The notes: generated from the sequence alone by a model not told the origin. 64,000 nucleotides of DNA from Shewanella inventionis (GCF_014641855.1 NZ_BMII01000005.1:1-64000), one strand, 5' to 3'; positions 45,399 through 56,078 are shown, counted from the stretch's first letter. Numbers and translations: made by a program.

Positions 45399-46088
45399 TC
45401 AAACTGCCTTCCACTGTTTAACTAACATGGCTTGACCACAAAGCTCTACCATCGATTTATCGCCACACAGCGCCGATTCAAATACCTCAAACGGCACATT
45501 TGGCCACAGGCTGATTTCAAACGAAGTGTTACCACAGACAGCGCCAACGCCTTTTGGGGTACCTGTCATCACAATATCGCCGTCATTCAAGCTCATAAAC
45601 TCACTGATGGCGGCAAACATGGCATTGGGCTGGTAAGTCATTAATTGCTGATGTCCAAGTTGAGTCACCACGTTATCAATAGTCAATTGAAAACACCAAT
45701 TTTGCTGCGCTGATGTGATGGGAATAAATTCGCTAAACAATGCTGAACCGTCAAATGCTTTACTGCGCTCCCACGGTAAACCCTGCTTTTTGAGTTTGCC
45801 CTGTAATTCACGCTTGGTCATATCCAGTCCAACGCCTACAGCGCTAAATTGACCATCCTTAACCATAAAACACAGCTCAGCTTCATAATGCAGGGTTTCA
45901 CCCATTTCACTGTGTAAGGTGTCAGTAATGGCAGAATTAGGTTTTAAAAACACCACCATTTCATCAGGCACGTCATTGCCCAGTTCATGAATATGGTCTA
46001 CATAATTACGCCCAATACAAACAATTTTGGATGGCGTTATCAATACATCTGCATTTTGTTGCTTTAAAACCAATTGTTGTAAGCTCAC
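45399..46088 (-). CDS. Fumarylacetoacetate hydrolase family protein
   Basis: About 229 residues from a GTG at 46088 that has GAGG 6 bases upstream; a longer form from 46121 is possible. The single FAH domain shows KIVCIGRNYVDHIHELGN and the metal-binding segment ETLHYEAELCFMV, plus the C-terminal GDIVMTGTPKGVGAV. Such proteins (YcgM/FAHD1 type) act on acylpyruvates or oxaloacetate with Mg2+ or Mn2+. The exact substrate is not readable. Convergent with the pfa operon. Confidence 0.85.
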   Translation of the reverse strand: MSLQQLVLKQQNADVLITPSKIVCIGRNYVDHIHELGNDVPDEMVVFLKPNSAITDTLHSEMGETLHYEAELCFMVKDGQFSAVGVGLDMTKRELQGKLKKQGLPWERSKAFDGSALFSEFIPITSAQQNWCFQLTIDNVVTQLGHQQLMTYQPNAMFAAISEFMSLNDGDIVMTGTPKGVGAVCGNTSFEISLWPNVPFEVFESALCGDKSMVELCGQAMLVKQWKAV

Positions 46089-46267
46089 ATTAACCTCGAC
46101 TTTTATTTCACCCAAACTCACCCAACGGCAATGATAACGTGTTAATTAATCGCGTTACCAGATTGCATTACCTCACAACAGCAATTACATTTAATTAACA
46201 AAAACATAAAAAGTGTTACACAATAAATATTCACTGCTCAGACAGCGAAAATAACAAGAGACACTCA

Positions 46268-48304
46268 ATGACCATGCTTGCACTTACCATTAAACAAAAA
46301 ATTGCACTGGGGTTTGCTTCTATAGGCATTTTATTACTTGCTGGAAGTAGTTTTTTTTACCGGTCACTGAGTGAAATTCAAACCGCGAATAGTAATATTG
46401 AAGTGTTAGCGGTACCTGTCCAAAACCAATCTACGGCGTTACAAATTACCTTGCTGAAAATGGCCAAAACAGAAAGCTTGGCATACTCACAAATAGGCAA
46501 CGACGATATTACAACCAGTTTTAAGCAATTTACTGCTTTGCAGCAAGATTTTTCGAATGCATTAGCGGATTTATCTGCAAAAGTGGCAAACCATCCTCAA
46601 ATGGATAAAGCCCTCAGCCAAGCAAAAAATGTCTACCTGCAATATGCCGATGTTTCTCAAACCATGTTTAGTGCCAAATTGGCCATTGAACAAAGTAAAA
46701 ATAATTTCAGTGCCCTTAAAAATCAATTTGATAATCTTAAAATCGATGCCAGCAATAATATGATCGACTTAGAAATTGTTGAAGCACCAGCAGGTGAAGA
46801 ACAATTACTCGAAGCTGTTATCGGTTCAGGAGTTCGTATCGATGACATGCTATTTACCCTGGGCAACACTGTCACCGAGCTAGGACGTTTAACCACAGCC
46901 GAGGCCGTAGAAATACATAAGCAAGATGTTGCAATGCTGCTTGGCAATATCACCACTAACACTGACTATCTCAAGCAACAAGCAGCAACGTTGCCTGTTG
47001 CACAATTACTAGGCGACTTCGATGCTAATTTAGCTAAACTCTTGGTTTTGGTCGATACTCCTGGAGACTTGTACAAGGCACAAATGAAAGTGGTTGAGCA
47101 ATTTCAACAAGCTGAATCCAGTTATATAAAATCGAACCAGCTATTTGAATCAACAAATCAGCAATTAGATCAGCTTGTTCAACTCGCCAACCAAGGCTTT
47201 AACGATATGCAACTGCTCGCTATCGATGAGGTCAACACGGCAAAAACATTGGCTATCGTCATGGCTGTTGTATTTGTATTAATGGCAGGATTTATTTATT
47301 ACTTCACTTCTAACGCCATGCTCGGACCATTAAAAGCCAGTAATAATGCACTATCACGTATCGCTAGTGGTGATTTATCGCGACGCTTAACAAAACGAAA
47401 TAACGATGAGTTTGGTGAGCTAATGGATAACATCAATAAACTGTCTGATGACTTAACTGACTTACTGCAAGACATAACCCGTGATGCACATTTACTCGAT
47501 GATGCTGCTATTCGTTCTCAAGATCAAAGCCAAAAAATATCACGTTCTGCATTAGGGCAAATCGATAACATAAACCAAGCTAAACAATTGGCAGAACAAA
47601 TACACCACAGCTCAATGACGGTAAATGAGCAAGCTTTAGAATCAGAGCAACACGTTAAATTAGCCTCAACACAAGGGGCTCAAGTAAAAACAATTGCTAA
47701 CGATAACCGCAATCGTATAGCTGCCTTGTCAAAAGGATTAAGCGACTCAGTCAATATTATGACTAAACTGAGTCAGCACAGCGATAATATTGGCGGCATT
47801 TTAACCACCATTAGCGCCATTGCAGATCAAACCAACCTATTGGCATTAAACGCAGCCATCGAAGCTGCAAGAGCAGGCGAACATGGCCGCGGTTTTGCTG
47901 TCGTTGCCGATGAGGTTCGCTCACTGGCTTCGCGCACCCAATTATCAACGGCTGAAATTCAAACGATGATTACCGCACTTCAACAAGAAACCAATAACGC
48001 GGTGAATGCGATTTATAAGGGGCAAACCCAGGCTAATGAGTGTGTTGAGCAAAGCCAATCACTCAATAATGCCATCGAACAAATTGAATCCGCACTAAGC
48101 ATTATTAATGGCATGAGCCAAAGCATTACCCAAGCTGCAGATCAGCAAGTCAATTATAGCCAGTCCATTGAACAAACCATGACAGAAACCGCAAATGCCG
48201 CCACGCAAAATGCCGAGGAGTCGACGACCATGGCTCAACGTAGTCAGCAATTAAACCAGCTGGCGCATTCGCTAACCACATCAGTAGAGCGCTTTAAGTT
48301 GTAA
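46268..48304 (+). CDS. Methyl-accepting chemotaxis protein
   Basis: 678 residues. First membrane helix about 11-32 ([18 protein letters not shown]), a long helical periplasmic sensor domain, second helix about 326-347 ([19 protein letters not shown]), a HAMP domain (about 348-400) and the cytoplasmic signalling tip [20 protein letters not shown] with [10 protein letters not shown] after it. The ligand is unknown. AAGAGACACTCA precedes the ATG. It would feed the CheA-CheW system encoded at 56-64 kb. A terminator follows. Confidence 0.93.
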   Translation: MTMLALTIKQKIALGFASIGILLLAGSSFFYRSLSEIQTANSNIEVLAVPVQNQSTALQITLLKMAKTESLAYSQIGNDDITTSFKQFTALQQDFSNALADLSAKVANHPQMDKALSQAKNVYLQYADVSQTMFSAKLAIEQSKNNFSALKNQFDNLKIDASNNMIDLEIVEAPAGEEQLLEAVIGSGVRIDDMLFTLGNTVTELGRLTTAEAVEIHKQDVAMLLGNITTNTDYLKQQAATLPVAQLLGDFDANLAKLLVLVDTPGDLYKAQMKVVEQFQQAESSYIKSNQLFESTNQQLDQLVQLANQGFNDMQLLAIDEVNTAKTLAIVMAVVFVLMAGFIYYFTSNAMLGPLKASNNALSRIASGDLSRRLTKRNNDEFGELMDNINKLSDDLTDLLQDITRDAHLLDDAAIRSQDQSQKISRSALGQIDNINQAKQLAEQIHHSSMTVNEQALESEQHVKLASTQGAQVKTIANDNRNRIAALSKGLSDSVNIMTKLSQHSDNIGGILTTISAIADQTNLLALNAAIEAARAGEHGRGFAVVADEVRSLASRTQLSTAEIQTMITALQQETNNAVNAIYKGQTQANECVEQSQSLNNAIEQIESALSIINGMSQSITQAADQQVNYSQSIEQTMTETANAATQNAEESTTMAQRSQQLNQLAHSLTTSVERFKL

Positions 48305-48330
48305 TATCCTTGTTTATAAATCGCATCAAC

Positions 48331-48366
48331 AAAAAAGGCCAAACGCAAACCGCTTGGCCATTTTTA
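48331..48366. terminator. Terminator between convergent chemoreceptor genes
   Basis: AAAAAAGGCCAAACG and CGCTTGGCCATTTTT form a nine-pair stem with one G-T pair and A- and T-runs at the two sides, so it can serve both convergent genes. Confidence 0.8.
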
Positions 48367-48381
48367 TTCGTTAATGCCGAG

Positions 48382-49965
48382 TTATTTTTTACCTAAGGTG
48401 CCCACAGCAAAACGGCGAATAATTGAGCGCGCCATCAACACGGCTTGCCCAAGCTCGCTGCTGTTATGTAACGATTTTTGTGATGACTCTTTAGTGATTT
48501 CGGCTGAATCAGCAATTTCTATAATTTGTTGATTAATGTGCTCAGCGACCGCACTTTGTTGTTCAACAGCAGCAGACATATCTAACGTCAATTGAGTAAT
48601 TTGCTCGACTGATTGATTAATCGATGCCAATGCGTTTCTCGTTTTATCGACAATTTCAACGCCTTTGCTCGCAGCCATTTCACCTTTAATAGACACTTGC
48701 ACCGCGTTTTCAGCCCGCTTGGTTAACACGTTGACTATACCGTGAATTTTATCTGTAGACTCACGTGTTTTTAACGCCAATGAGCGCACTTCATCAGCCA
48801 CCACACTAAAACCTCGTCCCTGTTCACCCGCCCTGGCGGCCTCAATTGCAGCATTAAGGGCAAGTAAATTGGTTTGGTCAGCAATACTAGAGATTAAACT
48901 GGCAGCTTGCCCAATCTCAATCGTTGACTCTGAAAGCTCACGGACGGTTGTAGCAATGTCGGCAACAGATAAATTTAACTCATCAATAGAATGCTTTGCT
49001 TGATCGGCAAGCTTAGCGCCTTCGCTAACATTATCTAAAGCATCTTTGGCACTTTCGGCATTGCGCTCAACATTGGTTGACACCTCTTGGATCGCTGTCG
49101 ACATTTGGGTAATCGCTGACGCAATTTGTTGTGTTGACACACTTTGAAGCGAAACGGCTTTTGCGGTGGATTCCGCTTCAACTTGCGTATGCTCAACTAT
49201 GCCATCTAATGACTTGGCTGCATCTTCAATACGTGTCATTGCGGTGCGGCAACGAGCAACCTCACAACCAAGGGCTAATTTAGCCTGAGCTTTAGCGCCA
49301 AAGTCGGCAAAATACGTTTCAGCAACCGTTAAATCGCTAAAAGATTCTGGATTAAGTTTGACCACTTCAAACCAATCCTGCTGCTGTTTATAACCTAACC
49401 AAGCTGTACTTAATATTAGGGTTAATAAGCCTAAAGCACCCGCACTGCCTCCCCAAAATGCCATTAATATGCCAGATAAAATCAACATTGGCAGCCAGGC
49501 TGGGAGTAGCTTAATAGCATGGTGAGCTAGCTTTGCAGATAAAGGTCGTGGTGCTTTTTGAGCTCTAATTCGTGCATAAGCGGCTTCGGCTCGAGCGATT
49601 TCTGAAGGTAAAGCGACCACCCTAACCGACTCGTAACCAACCACTTTGTTGTGTTCAAATACCGGCGTAACAAATGCACTTACCCAGTAATGATCACCAT
49701 TTTTACGCCTATTTTTTACTAGCCCCATCCACACCTTACCGCTAGAGATACACTTCCACATGGCGTTAAATACATCACTTGGCATATCAGGATGACGCAC
49801 AAGATTGTGTGGTTTACCGATTAATTCATCTCTGTCAAAACCACTAACCTCAACAAAAGCATCGTTACAATAGGTTATATGACCGCGTAAATCTGTCCCA
49901 GAAATAAGACGTGTATTTTCATCAAAGTGAAATTGTTTTTGGGTGACGGGTTGATTATTGCGCAT
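48382..49965 (-). CDS. Aer-type PAS chemoreceptor
   Basis: About 527 residues. The ATG at 49965 has AAGGAAG upstream; a GTG two codons earlier is the alternative. An N-terminal PAS domain (about 10-125) has the Aer-like segments [15 protein letters not shown] and [16 protein letters not shown]. Then come one or two membrane helices (about 155-195, [17 protein letters not shown]) and a signalling domain with [20 protein letters not shown]. In E. coli Aer the PAS domain holds FAD and senses redox state or oxygen, so a similar role is likely. Convergent with the other chemoreceptor. Confidence 0.9.
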   Translation of the reverse strand: MRNNQPVTQKQFHFDENTRLISGTDLRGHITYCNDAFVEVSGFDRDELIGKPHNLVRHPDMPSDVFNAMWKCISSGKVWMGLVKNRRKNGDHYWVSAFVTPVFEHNKVVGYESVRVVALPSEIARAEAAYARIRAQKAPRPLSAKLAHHAIKLLPAWLPMLILSGILMAFWGGSAGALGLLTLILSTAWLGYKQQQDWFEVVKLNPESFSDLTVAETYFADFGAKAQAKLALGCEVARCRTAMTRIEDAAKSLDGIVEHTQVEAESTAKAVSLQSVSTQQIASAITQMSTAIQEVSTNVERNAESAKDALDNVSEGAKLADQAKHSIDELNLSVADIATTVRELSESTIEIGQAASLISSIADQTNLLALNAAIEAARAGEQGRGFSVVADEVRSLALKTRESTDKIHGIVNVLTKRAENAVQVSIKGEMAASKGVEIVDKTRNALASINQSVEQITQLTLDMSAAVEQQSAVAEHINQQIIEIADSAEITKESSQKSLHNSSELGQAVLMARSIIRRFAVGTLGKK

Positions 49966-50270
49966 AGGCACTGACTTCCTTGTCTTTAAATGTTGTGAAG
50001 GATTAATCCTTTGTCATCGATAATAAAGCACGTAAAGCATCATTAGATGACACAAAAGACTATAACGAAAAGCTTAATTAACGATTAATAATATAGCGTG
50101 AATACGGATAAATGTATAACCTTACATTTATTAGGTTTAAATATAGTATCTATCTGAATTTTTACAAATAACCAGCTGAGCTTATACCGAATGACAAACG
50201 ATAAGAGCCTACTTAACTTAAGCTTTTAAGAGGTGAATAAATGACGCAGAGGTTATCTAGAGTTATGCCG

Positions 50271-50399
50271 TTCAGCACAAAAATGTGATCTTTTTTACAG
50301 GTTAACATCGCTTATAATTTCGTTAGAAATGTTGAAGGTAAAACAACGAGCTCGCTGCAATTTCAGCCTTATTCTAAGCAATTTTTCTTACGCAATCTT
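50271..50399 (+). repeat. Truncated MITE-like repeat (family 2)
   Basis: From TCAGCACAAAAATGTGATC to CTTACGCAATCTTA it follows the sequence of the element at 52999-53128, sharing GGTTAACATCGCTTA and ATTCTAAGCAATT. Its left terminal ATACCAA has decayed, and its right end is replaced by the element at 50400. Confidence 0.7.
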
Positions 50400-50479
50400 A
50401 TACCATTTCCATTAATTATATGACCAATCAGAGTCGCTCAGACAGTTCAGTTTGAGGCGCATTGTTGAAATAATGGTAT
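50400..50479 (+). repeat. 80-bp MITE-like element (family 1)
   Basis: Starts ATACCATTTCC and ends AATAATGGTAT, so its ends are inverted copies of ATACCATT. The whole 80 bp recurs in inverted orientation at 56312-56389 with only about two differences. Flanking TTA triplets may be target duplications. Confidence 0.75.
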
Positions 50480-50503
50480 TAACGCTTTTTACTACCCTAA
50501 AAA

Positions 50504-50532
50504 AATGGCGTGGAATAAGATTCCACGCCATT
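50504..50532 (-). terminator. Rho-independent terminator of the rimBK operon
   Basis: AATGGCGTGGAA (50504-50515) pairs perfectly with TTCCACGCCATT (50521-50532). On the minus strand it is followed by seven T, right after the end of the 50565-51575 gene. Confidence 0.9.
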
Positions 50533-50564
50533 AGAGTCACAATCATTCACAGCGATAACTCAGG

Positions 50565-51575
50565 CTATGCATATTCCTGCATAAAATCATCGAGATTATC
50601 GTTGATAATTTCAATCTCATCGCCACTAAATTGGGCAATGTGGAACAAGGCTTCACCTTCATTTGTCACAGGTATATTACTGTTACCGATAATAATCCCG
50701 TCACTTGGCGCTAACAATGCATAAGGCTCACCGCCCAATGGATTGACTATGTTTGCCAGAACTTGGCCTTTCGATACGCGCTCACCAAGTTTAAGTTTAA
50801 TATTAACTAAACCGTCCGCTTCACTGCGTACCCAATAACTGCGGCTGGCATTAACTGATGCTGTCGGTTTTATTTTACCTTTAAGCATGCCAATGCATCG
50901 CATCACATTTAATACACCATTTAAACCTGATTTAATCGACAGCTCACTAAAACGTAAAGCCTCACCTGCTTCGTATAAAATACAGGGGATTTCGAGGCTA
51001 TTTGCATAACCCCGCATCGAACCATCACGCGCTTTTGATGACATCACCACCGGTGCGCCAAAAGCATTTGCCATCGCTAGCATGGTTTCATCGTCTGTAT
51101 CACAACGAATTTGCGGTAAGTTTTCACGATGAATAGCACCTGTGTGCAAATCAACAATATGCGTTGCACGCTTTACCAGCATACTGCTGAACAAATGTGC
51201 TAAACGACTGGCTAAAGCACCTTTAGCAGACCCTGGAAAGCAGCGATTTAAATCACGGCGATCAGGCAGGTAACGTGATTGCTGGATAAAACCAAACACA
51301 TTCACAATCGGTACCACTAATAAGGTACCGGTTAAGGTTTTAGCATTCACACGACCGAGCAAACGTCGACATATCTCAATGCCATTTAACTCATCACCAT
51401 GAATGGCCGCGCACACAAGCAACGTGGGCCCAGGTTTTGTGCCGTGAAACACTTCAACATGCAAATCCATTGGTGTGTCGTTATACAGTTTTGCAGCAGG
51501 CAGCTTGACACTTAATTGTGTCCCAGCGGTAACAGATACATCACCAATAACAAACGGTTCGTGCTTTTTTGCCAT
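50565..51575 (-). CDS. Succinylglutamate desuccinylase/aspartoacylase-family protein
   Basis: 336 residues. The M14-type zinc site is visible: AAIHGDELNGIE (His and Glu ligands), RRDLNRCFPG (substrate Arg/Asn) and HIVDLHTGAIHR (His ligand). The C-terminal part contains a biotinyl-like barrel (VSKGQVLANIVNPLGGEPYA). Such enzymes cleave an amide bond to an acidic amino acid. It overlaps rimK by one base, so it may act in the same pathway, for instance trimming glutamate residues, though that is an inference. Confidence 0.85.
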   Translation of the reverse strand: MAKKHEPFVIGDVSVTAGTQLSVKLPAAKLYNDTPMDLHVEVFHGTKPGPTLLVCAAIHGDELNGIEICRRLLGRVNAKTLTGTLLVVPIVNVFGFIQQSRYLPDRRDLNRCFPGSAKGALASRLAHLFSSMLVKRATHIVDLHTGAIHRENLPQIRCDTDDETMLAMANAFGAPVVMSSKARDGSMRGYANSLEIPCILYEAGEALRFSELSIKSGLNGVLNVMRCIGMLKGKIKPTASVNASRSYWVRSEADGLVNIKLKLGERVSKGQVLANIVNPLGGEPYALLAPSDGIIIGNSNIPVTNEGEALFHIAQFSGDEIEIINDNLDDFMQEYA

Positions 51576-52480
51576 TAACCGACTCCTTTGGTTTTTGCGC
51601 TAGTAGGCTTAACATTTTTTTCGATAAATTGAATAATCTTCTCTGCGACATCAATACCGGTTGCTTTTTCGATACCTTCAAGGCCAGGAGAAGAGTTCAC
51701 TTCCATTACTAACGGGCCATGTTTAGAACGTAAAATGTCAACACCGGCAACATTTAAGCCCATTGTTTTCGCAGCCCTAAGCGCTGTAGAGCGCTCTTCT
51801 GGCGTTAACTTAACAATGCTGGCTGAACCACCACGGTGTAAATTAGAGCGAAACTCACCCGGTAATGCTTGGCGTTTCATTGCTGCAATCACGCGATCGC
51901 CAATCACAAAACAACGAATGTCTGCACCACCTGCTTCGGCAATATATTCTTGCACCATTATGTTGGCTTTTAAGCCCATAAACGCTTCAATAACTGACTC
52001 TGCCGCTTTACGCGTTTCAGCAAGCACTACACCGATCCCTTGAGTTCCTTCAAGCAGTTTAATGACACAAGGCGCACCGCCCACCATGTCCAATAAATCT
52101 GGCACATCTGCTGGTTGGTTAGCAAAGCCCGTTATTGGCAAACCTATACTTTTACGAGATAAAAGCTGTAACGAACGTAATTTATCGCGTGAGCGAGTAA
52201 TGGCAACGGATTCGTTTAATGGGTGTGTTCCCATCATCTCAAATTGGCGTAAAACGGCTGTACCATAAAACGTGACCGAGGCACCAATACGCGGAATAAC
52301 TGCATCAAATTTTGGCAGCTCTTCACCGCGAACATGGATGCTTGGCGCGTTCATATTGATGTTCATGTAACACTTTAGTGGGTCAACAATTTTAACTTCA
52401 TGACCACGTGCTTCAGCCGCTTCTTTAAGTCGACTTGTTGAATAAAGATTGCGATTCCTCGACATAATGGCGATTTGCAT
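51575..52480 (-). CDS. rimK: RimK, ribosomal protein S6 glutamate ligase
   Basis: 301 residues, the same length as E. coli RimK (300). ATP-grasp fold with [40 protein letters not shown] and [19 protein letters not shown]. RimK adds glutamate residues to the C-terminus of ribosomal protein S6 and can make poly-glutamate. It lies 4 bp after rimB and overlaps the aspartoacylase-like gene, so all three form one operon. Confidence 0.92.
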   Translation of the reverse strand: MQIAIMSRNRNLYSTSRLKEAAEARGHEVKIVDPLKCYMNINMNAPSIHVRGEELPKFDAVIPRIGASVTFYGTAVLRQFEMMGTHPLNESVAITRSRDKLRSLQLLSRKSIGLPITGFANQPADVPDLLDMVGGAPCVIKLLEGTQGIGVVLAETRKAAESVIEAFMGLKANIMVQEYIAEAGGADIRCFVIGDRVIAAMKRQALPGEFRSNLHRGGSASIVKLTPEERSTALRAAKTMGLNVAGVDILRSKHGPLVMEVNSSPGLEGIEKATGIDVAEKIIQFIEKNVKPTSAKTKGVG

Positions 52481-52484
52481 TTTG

Positions 52485-52916
52485 CTATTCTCCTGCTAAA
52501 TATGACTCTGCTGAATTTACCAAAAAACGCCCTTCTAATGCGCGCCGGCCAAGCAACATTCTGAATGTCATGTTGTCTCTGTTTGTTAAGGTCAGTTCGA
52601 TATCGAATTGTTGGTCACCGATAATAATCGGCGTTTTTATCACGTAGCGGTTAGTCACATGTCCGCCGGAGTCACTTACAGCTCGGCGATCAAATACAGG
52701 GAATTCGCACACTACTTCACGGTCTGATTCTTGCTCCGGATGAAGCCAGACTCGAACCCACTTTTGTTTATTTTTTTGAAACGGTTTAATTTTAAATGCG
52801 TGCAAACAAGACGTTTTTGCGCCAGTATCCACTTTGATTTTGACTCTTTCGTTGCCAATTTCAGGAAAAGTGCCCCACTCTCGCCAACCCACTATTCCGA
52901 GGGAGTGTTCAGTCAT
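52485..52916 (-). CDS. rimB: RimB-like retropepsin-fold protease
   Basis: 143 residues with the aspartic-protease signature [12 protein letters not shown] near residue 30, followed by [15 protein letters not shown]. This family is usually called 'ATP-dependent zinc protease' although it has the retropepsin fold; in Pseudomonas RimB works with RimK on ribosomal protein S6. It is the first gene of the operon with its promoter in the 52917-53000 gap. Confidence 0.8.
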   Translation of the reverse strand: MTEHSLGIVGWREWGTFPEIGNERVKIKVDTGAKTSCLHAFKIKPFQKNKQKWVRVWLHPEQESDREVVCEFPVFDRRAVSDSGGHVTNRYVIKTPIIIGDQQFDIELTLTNRDNMTFRMLLGRRALEGRFLVNSAESYLAGE

Positions 52917-52990
52917 GGTCGATCCTTTCTTGTAGAGGAATTTTCATTCCAGAGTGTAATCTATCAATAAAATCTATTTATGATTATGTA

Positions 52991-53152
52991 ATACCAATCA
53001 GCACAAGAATGTGATCATTCTTACTGGTTAACATCGCTTACAAGGCCGTTAGATATTTTCAAGGTAGAACAACTAGTTAGCTGCAACTCCCGCCTTAATT
53101 CTAAGCAATTCCCCTACGTAATCTCTGATAACTTATTTATCCTGATTGGTAT
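52991..53152 (+). repeat. MITE-like repeat, 162 bp (family 2)
   Basis: Ends ATACCAATCAG (left) and CTGATTGGTAT (right) are exact 11-base inverted copies. The inside shares GGTTAACATCGCTTA and TTCTAAGCAATT with the truncated copy at 50271-50399. No reading frame. It was presumably moved by a transposase encoded elsewhere. Confidence 0.8.
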
Positions 53153-53648
53153 ATTGTGATATCGCCAAACTGTGACCTTATTGCCATCAATGTGACCTTG
53201 TTCAATGTATTCTAGTCAAGATATAGACTAATAACCGTTGGTTTTAGTCGTCAGCCAGTCACTCTCAGTACACTAACATGTTAATCCGGAAAATGTTGTG
53301 TCATTGTGAATGAATGCGATTTAGGGAAGATACAAACAAGATGCTTGATAAAAAACAAAATAACAAGACTGGGATAAAACAACCTTTAAAGCAATTTTAA
53401 CACAAAAATGCTATTTATATCAAACTAACATTGAACACCAACAAAAATTAAAGCTTTAACTCAGTAGGTTACAAAAAAAACACACCATATCCAAAGCGAC
53501 AAAAAGGTGACTTAACTTTAAAAATATACTTTAAAACACTAACGAAAAAAATATAAAAGGTTAAATAACACTCATATCAAAATCAGTTGGTGTGTATATA
53601 ATAGTACAGGTTATTTTAGACTCAAATGATCATAAAAATGACAGGTTC

Positions 53649-53671
53649 TTTATCATAACGTAAATGATAAA
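53649..53671. promoter_or_regulatory. Palindrome TTTATCAT-N7-ATGATAAA
   Basis: Perfect 8-base arms separated by 7 bases, about 150 bp upstream of the DUF2461 gene. A partial copy (TTATCATTTA) lies at about 53778. It has the form of a repressor site (Fur boxes also contain ATCATT/AATGAT-type sequences), but no regulator is identified. Confidence 0.35.
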
Positions 53672-53805
53672 CAGGACCGATTTGCGATATCATTGATATA
53701 CCCAACCCTAGGTCGTATTTCACATTGCCACATGGACATGTGCCTCATAAACCCAAAACACGCTCACGGTTATCATTTAGGATTAACGATATAAAAGGTA
53801 TTACC

Positions 53806-54477
53806 ATGTTTAGCTCTCATAGCTTTCATTTTTTACAACAACTGGCCACTCATAATGACAGGGAGTGGTTTAAAGCTAATCAAACCGATTATGAAGATAA
53901 TGTTCGTACTCCAGCGCTGCAATTTATTGACGCAATGCAAGGGCCTATTTTAGCCTTATCACCTCGATTTACAGCCATTCCTAAAAAGGTCGGTGGCAGC
54001 TTAATGCGTCCACAACGTGATAGCCGTTTTAGTAAAGATAAAACCCCATATAAAACCAATGTGGGCATTCAGTTTAGGCATTTCCAAGCAAAAGATGTTC
54101 ATGCCCCTGGGTTTTATGTGCATATAGCCAATGATGAATGTTTTATTGCCGCGGGTATTTGGCACCCTGAGTCTAAAGCGCTTAATGCGATAAGGCATTG
54201 TATCGATGAAAACCCAAACAGCTACAAAAAAGCCTTGGCGACGTTAAAGCAAGCTGGGTTTGAATTAACGGGCGACAGTTTACTCAGGCCGCCACGGGGA
54301 TTTGATAGCCAGCATCCACTAATTGATGAGCTTAAACGTAAAGATTTTATCGCAATCAAGCCCATCACCATTGAGCAAGTGTGTAGCGAGCATTTTGTCG
54401 AATTTTGCAGTAAAGAGTTTGAACATACTCGTTCATTAATGGCTTATCTGTGCTTTGCGCTGTCTTTAGATTTTTAA
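53806..54477 (+). CDS. DUF2461 family protein
   Basis: 223 residues from the ATG at 53806, which has AAAGG upstream; the frame is open to 53725 but that stretch is not protein-like. The family's features are seen: FLQQLATHNDREWFKANQTD at the start, SLMRPQRDSRFSKDKTPYKT and NVGIQFRH, then GFYVHIANDECFIAAGIWHP. Function unknown. The domain is widespread as a stand-alone protein (TIGR02453 type). It is followed closely by the methyltransferase gene. Confidence 0.85.
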   Translation: MFSSHSFHFLQQLATHNDREWFKANQTDYEDNVRTPALQFIDAMQGPILALSPRFTAIPKKVGGSLMRPQRDSRFSKDKTPYKTNVGIQFRHFQAKDVHAPGFYVHIANDECFIAAGIWHPESKALNAIRHCIDENPNSYKKALATLKQAGFELTGDSLLRPPRGFDSQHPLIDELKRKDFIAIKPITIEQVCSEHFVEFCSKEFEHTRSLMAYLCFALSLDF

Positions 54478-54612
54478 CGCAAACAACATATTTAGCAGTA
54501 AAAACTAACTCCGCTGACCTATGCGGTTTTCGCCTCAGGGCATGGTAAACTAGCGCCATATTGCATTAAGTTGCACCAATACTTTTGCTATTTCGCCACA
54601 TCAGGTTATTTA

Positions 54613-55974
54613 ATGAGTCAAACACATTCTGCTAAGCCCTTTCTGTCAGCATTTAATGACAGCATTGTTATTGAGGCCAGTACTCCCGCACAAAAACGTG
54701 CACTGAGTTATGCCACCACGATAGAAATGCTGTTTAACCAGGTCATGAGCACCAAAATGCCGGCTGATAGAATTATTGGCCAATATTTTCGTGAACATAA
54801 AAAGCACGGTTCAAAAGATAGACGAGTGATCCGCGAAACGTTATTTGGATTATTTCGTTGGTGGGGTTGGCTGAAACAATTGCAAGCACCACAACCTCAC
54901 GTAACTTGGTTTAGACAGTTAACGGCTTGTGCTGCACTTGAGCAGCATAAATGGCAAGATATTACTCAAGCATGGGACACGATAGCCGCATGGACGCCAA
55001 CAGAAGTACCGCCGACAAACAGCGACAGTATTAATGACAAACTCGCGTTATTTATGTCGTTCTCTGGTCTAACCGATTGTCAACTTAGCGATTTACTGCC
55101 CAGCTGGTTTTGGCGAACCTGCCCAGTTTCACCAGCAGAACAACTCGCTGTAGTTGAAGCAATGACCAGTCGCCCGCCAATTTGGGCTCGTGTGCAGAGC
55201 ATAAAGGCTGCCACTGCCATTGCGCAACTGAATAACGCCGGTGTTGACGCCGTGGCTAGTCAATACTTTACTGACGCCATAAGTCTGGGCAATAAGAGCA
55301 TCAACCTCAATGAGATTGAAACTTATAAGCAAGGTCATCTTGAAATTCAAGATCTTGCCTCTCAAGTTATTGGCCAAGTTTGCCAACCTAATGCTGATGA
55401 ACAATGGTGGGATGCGTGCAGTGGCGCCGGTGGTAAAACCTTACAATTACGCTCGTTAATGCTACAACAACACCCACAAAGCAGTGGCAGCATTATTGCC
55501 TCAGACATTCGCCATAAGCCTTTAGAAGAACTGAACAAACGAGCAAGCCGTGCAGGCTTTAACAACATTAGTGTTGCGCCATGGAAATCAGATGCCCTAC
55601 CCGTTAATGCCAACACATTTGACGGTGTGTTAGTTGATGCGCCGTGCAGTTGCACAGGCACTTGGCGACGCAATCCTGATATGCGCTGGTTAGATGATGC
55701 AAGCGCGGTGAGTGATAAACCAACGCTGCAATTAGATATTTTAACCCGCAGTGCTAAGGCGGTGAAATCAGGTGGGCAATTAGTGTATGCAACGTGTTCA
55801 TTGTCACCAAGTGAAAATGAACACGTTGTTGAGGCATTTTTAGCGCAAACCAATGAATTCGAATTAGTACCTGTGATCCACCCATTTACAGGTGGATCGT
55901 GCAGCATGCTTACCATTTGGCCGCAAGTTGCAGACAGTGATGGGATGTTTGTCGCTAAAATGCGCCGAAAATAA
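54613..55974 (+). CDS. RsmB-like RNA (cytosine-5) methyltransferase
   Basis: 453 residues from the ATG at 54613. The N-terminal part is a NusB-like helical region (TKMPADRIIGQYFREHKKHG). The SAM-binding fold starts at WWDACSGAGGKTLQLRSLM. Both catalytic cysteines of RsmB/NOP enzymes are present: DAPCSCTGTWRRNPDMRW (motif IV) and VYATCSLSPSENEHVVEAFL (motif VI). It should methylate cytosine in rRNA; whether it is the RsmB ortholog or a paralog is uncertain. Confidence 0.88.
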   Translation: MSQTHSAKPFLSAFNDSIVIEASTPAQKRALSYATTIEMLFNQVMSTKMPADRIIGQYFREHKKHGSKDRRVIRETLFGLFRWWGWLKQLQAPQPHVTWFRQLTACAALEQHKWQDITQAWDTIAAWTPTEVPPTNSDSINDKLALFMSFSGLTDCQLSDLLPSWFWRTCPVSPAEQLAVVEAMTSRPPIWARVQSIKAATAIAQLNNAGVDAVASQYFTDAISLGNKSINLNEIETYKQGHLEIQDLASQVIGQVCQPNADEQWWDACSGAGGKTLQLRSLMLQQHPQSSGSIIASDIRHKPLEELNKRASRAGFNNISVAPWKSDALPVNANTFDGVLVDAPCSCTGTWRRNPDMRWLDDASAVSDKPTLQLDILTRSAKAVKSGGQLVYATCSLSPSENEHVVEAFLAQTNEFELVPVIHPFTGGSCSMLTIWPQVADSDGMFVAKMRRK

Positions 55975-56023
55975 AATCAATTCAATACCCTATGAATTAG
56001 TACAACTATTACAGCTTAATCAT

Positions 56024-56064
56024 AAACAAAAAAACGCCATCTAATTAGATGGCGTTTTTTGTTT
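56024..56064. terminator. Rho-independent terminator after the RsmB-like gene
   Basis: AACGCCATCTAA and TTAGATGGCGTT form a perfect stem flanked by runs of A and T, about 55 bp after the stop codon. Confidence 0.9.
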
Positions 56065-56078
56065 AAATCGTTGTAATA

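Larger units (their letters stand above)
49966..50564. other. Intergenic region with MITE-like repeats
   Basis: No gene. 49966-50270 is AT-rich and must contain the promoter of the Aer-type gene; it includes the palindrome AGGATTAATCCT near 50000. 50271-50399 is a truncated copy of the repeat at 52991-53152, 50400-50479 is a short palindromic-ended element, and 50504-50532 is the terminator of the minus-strand gene that starts at 51575. Confidence 0.6.
52917..53805. other. Long AT-rich intergenic region
   Basis: An 889-bp gap between divergent genes. It contains the MITE-like repeat at 52991-53152, a palindrome at 53649-53671 and otherwise AT-rich sequence without a convincing gene. The promoter of rimB is expected near 52920-52990 and that of the DUF2461 gene near its right end. 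The unusual length leaves room for an unseen small RNA. Confidence 0.5.

Noticed and set aside
50565..52480. ATP-grasp ligase plus peptidase-like gene as a peptide natural-product cluster
   Set aside because: No precursor peptide was seen, the ligase matches RimK in length and motifs, and RimB precedes it.
53341..53400. 19-codon open frame in the long gap
   Set aside because: Weak ribosome-binding site, Lys/Gln-rich random-like product, no support.
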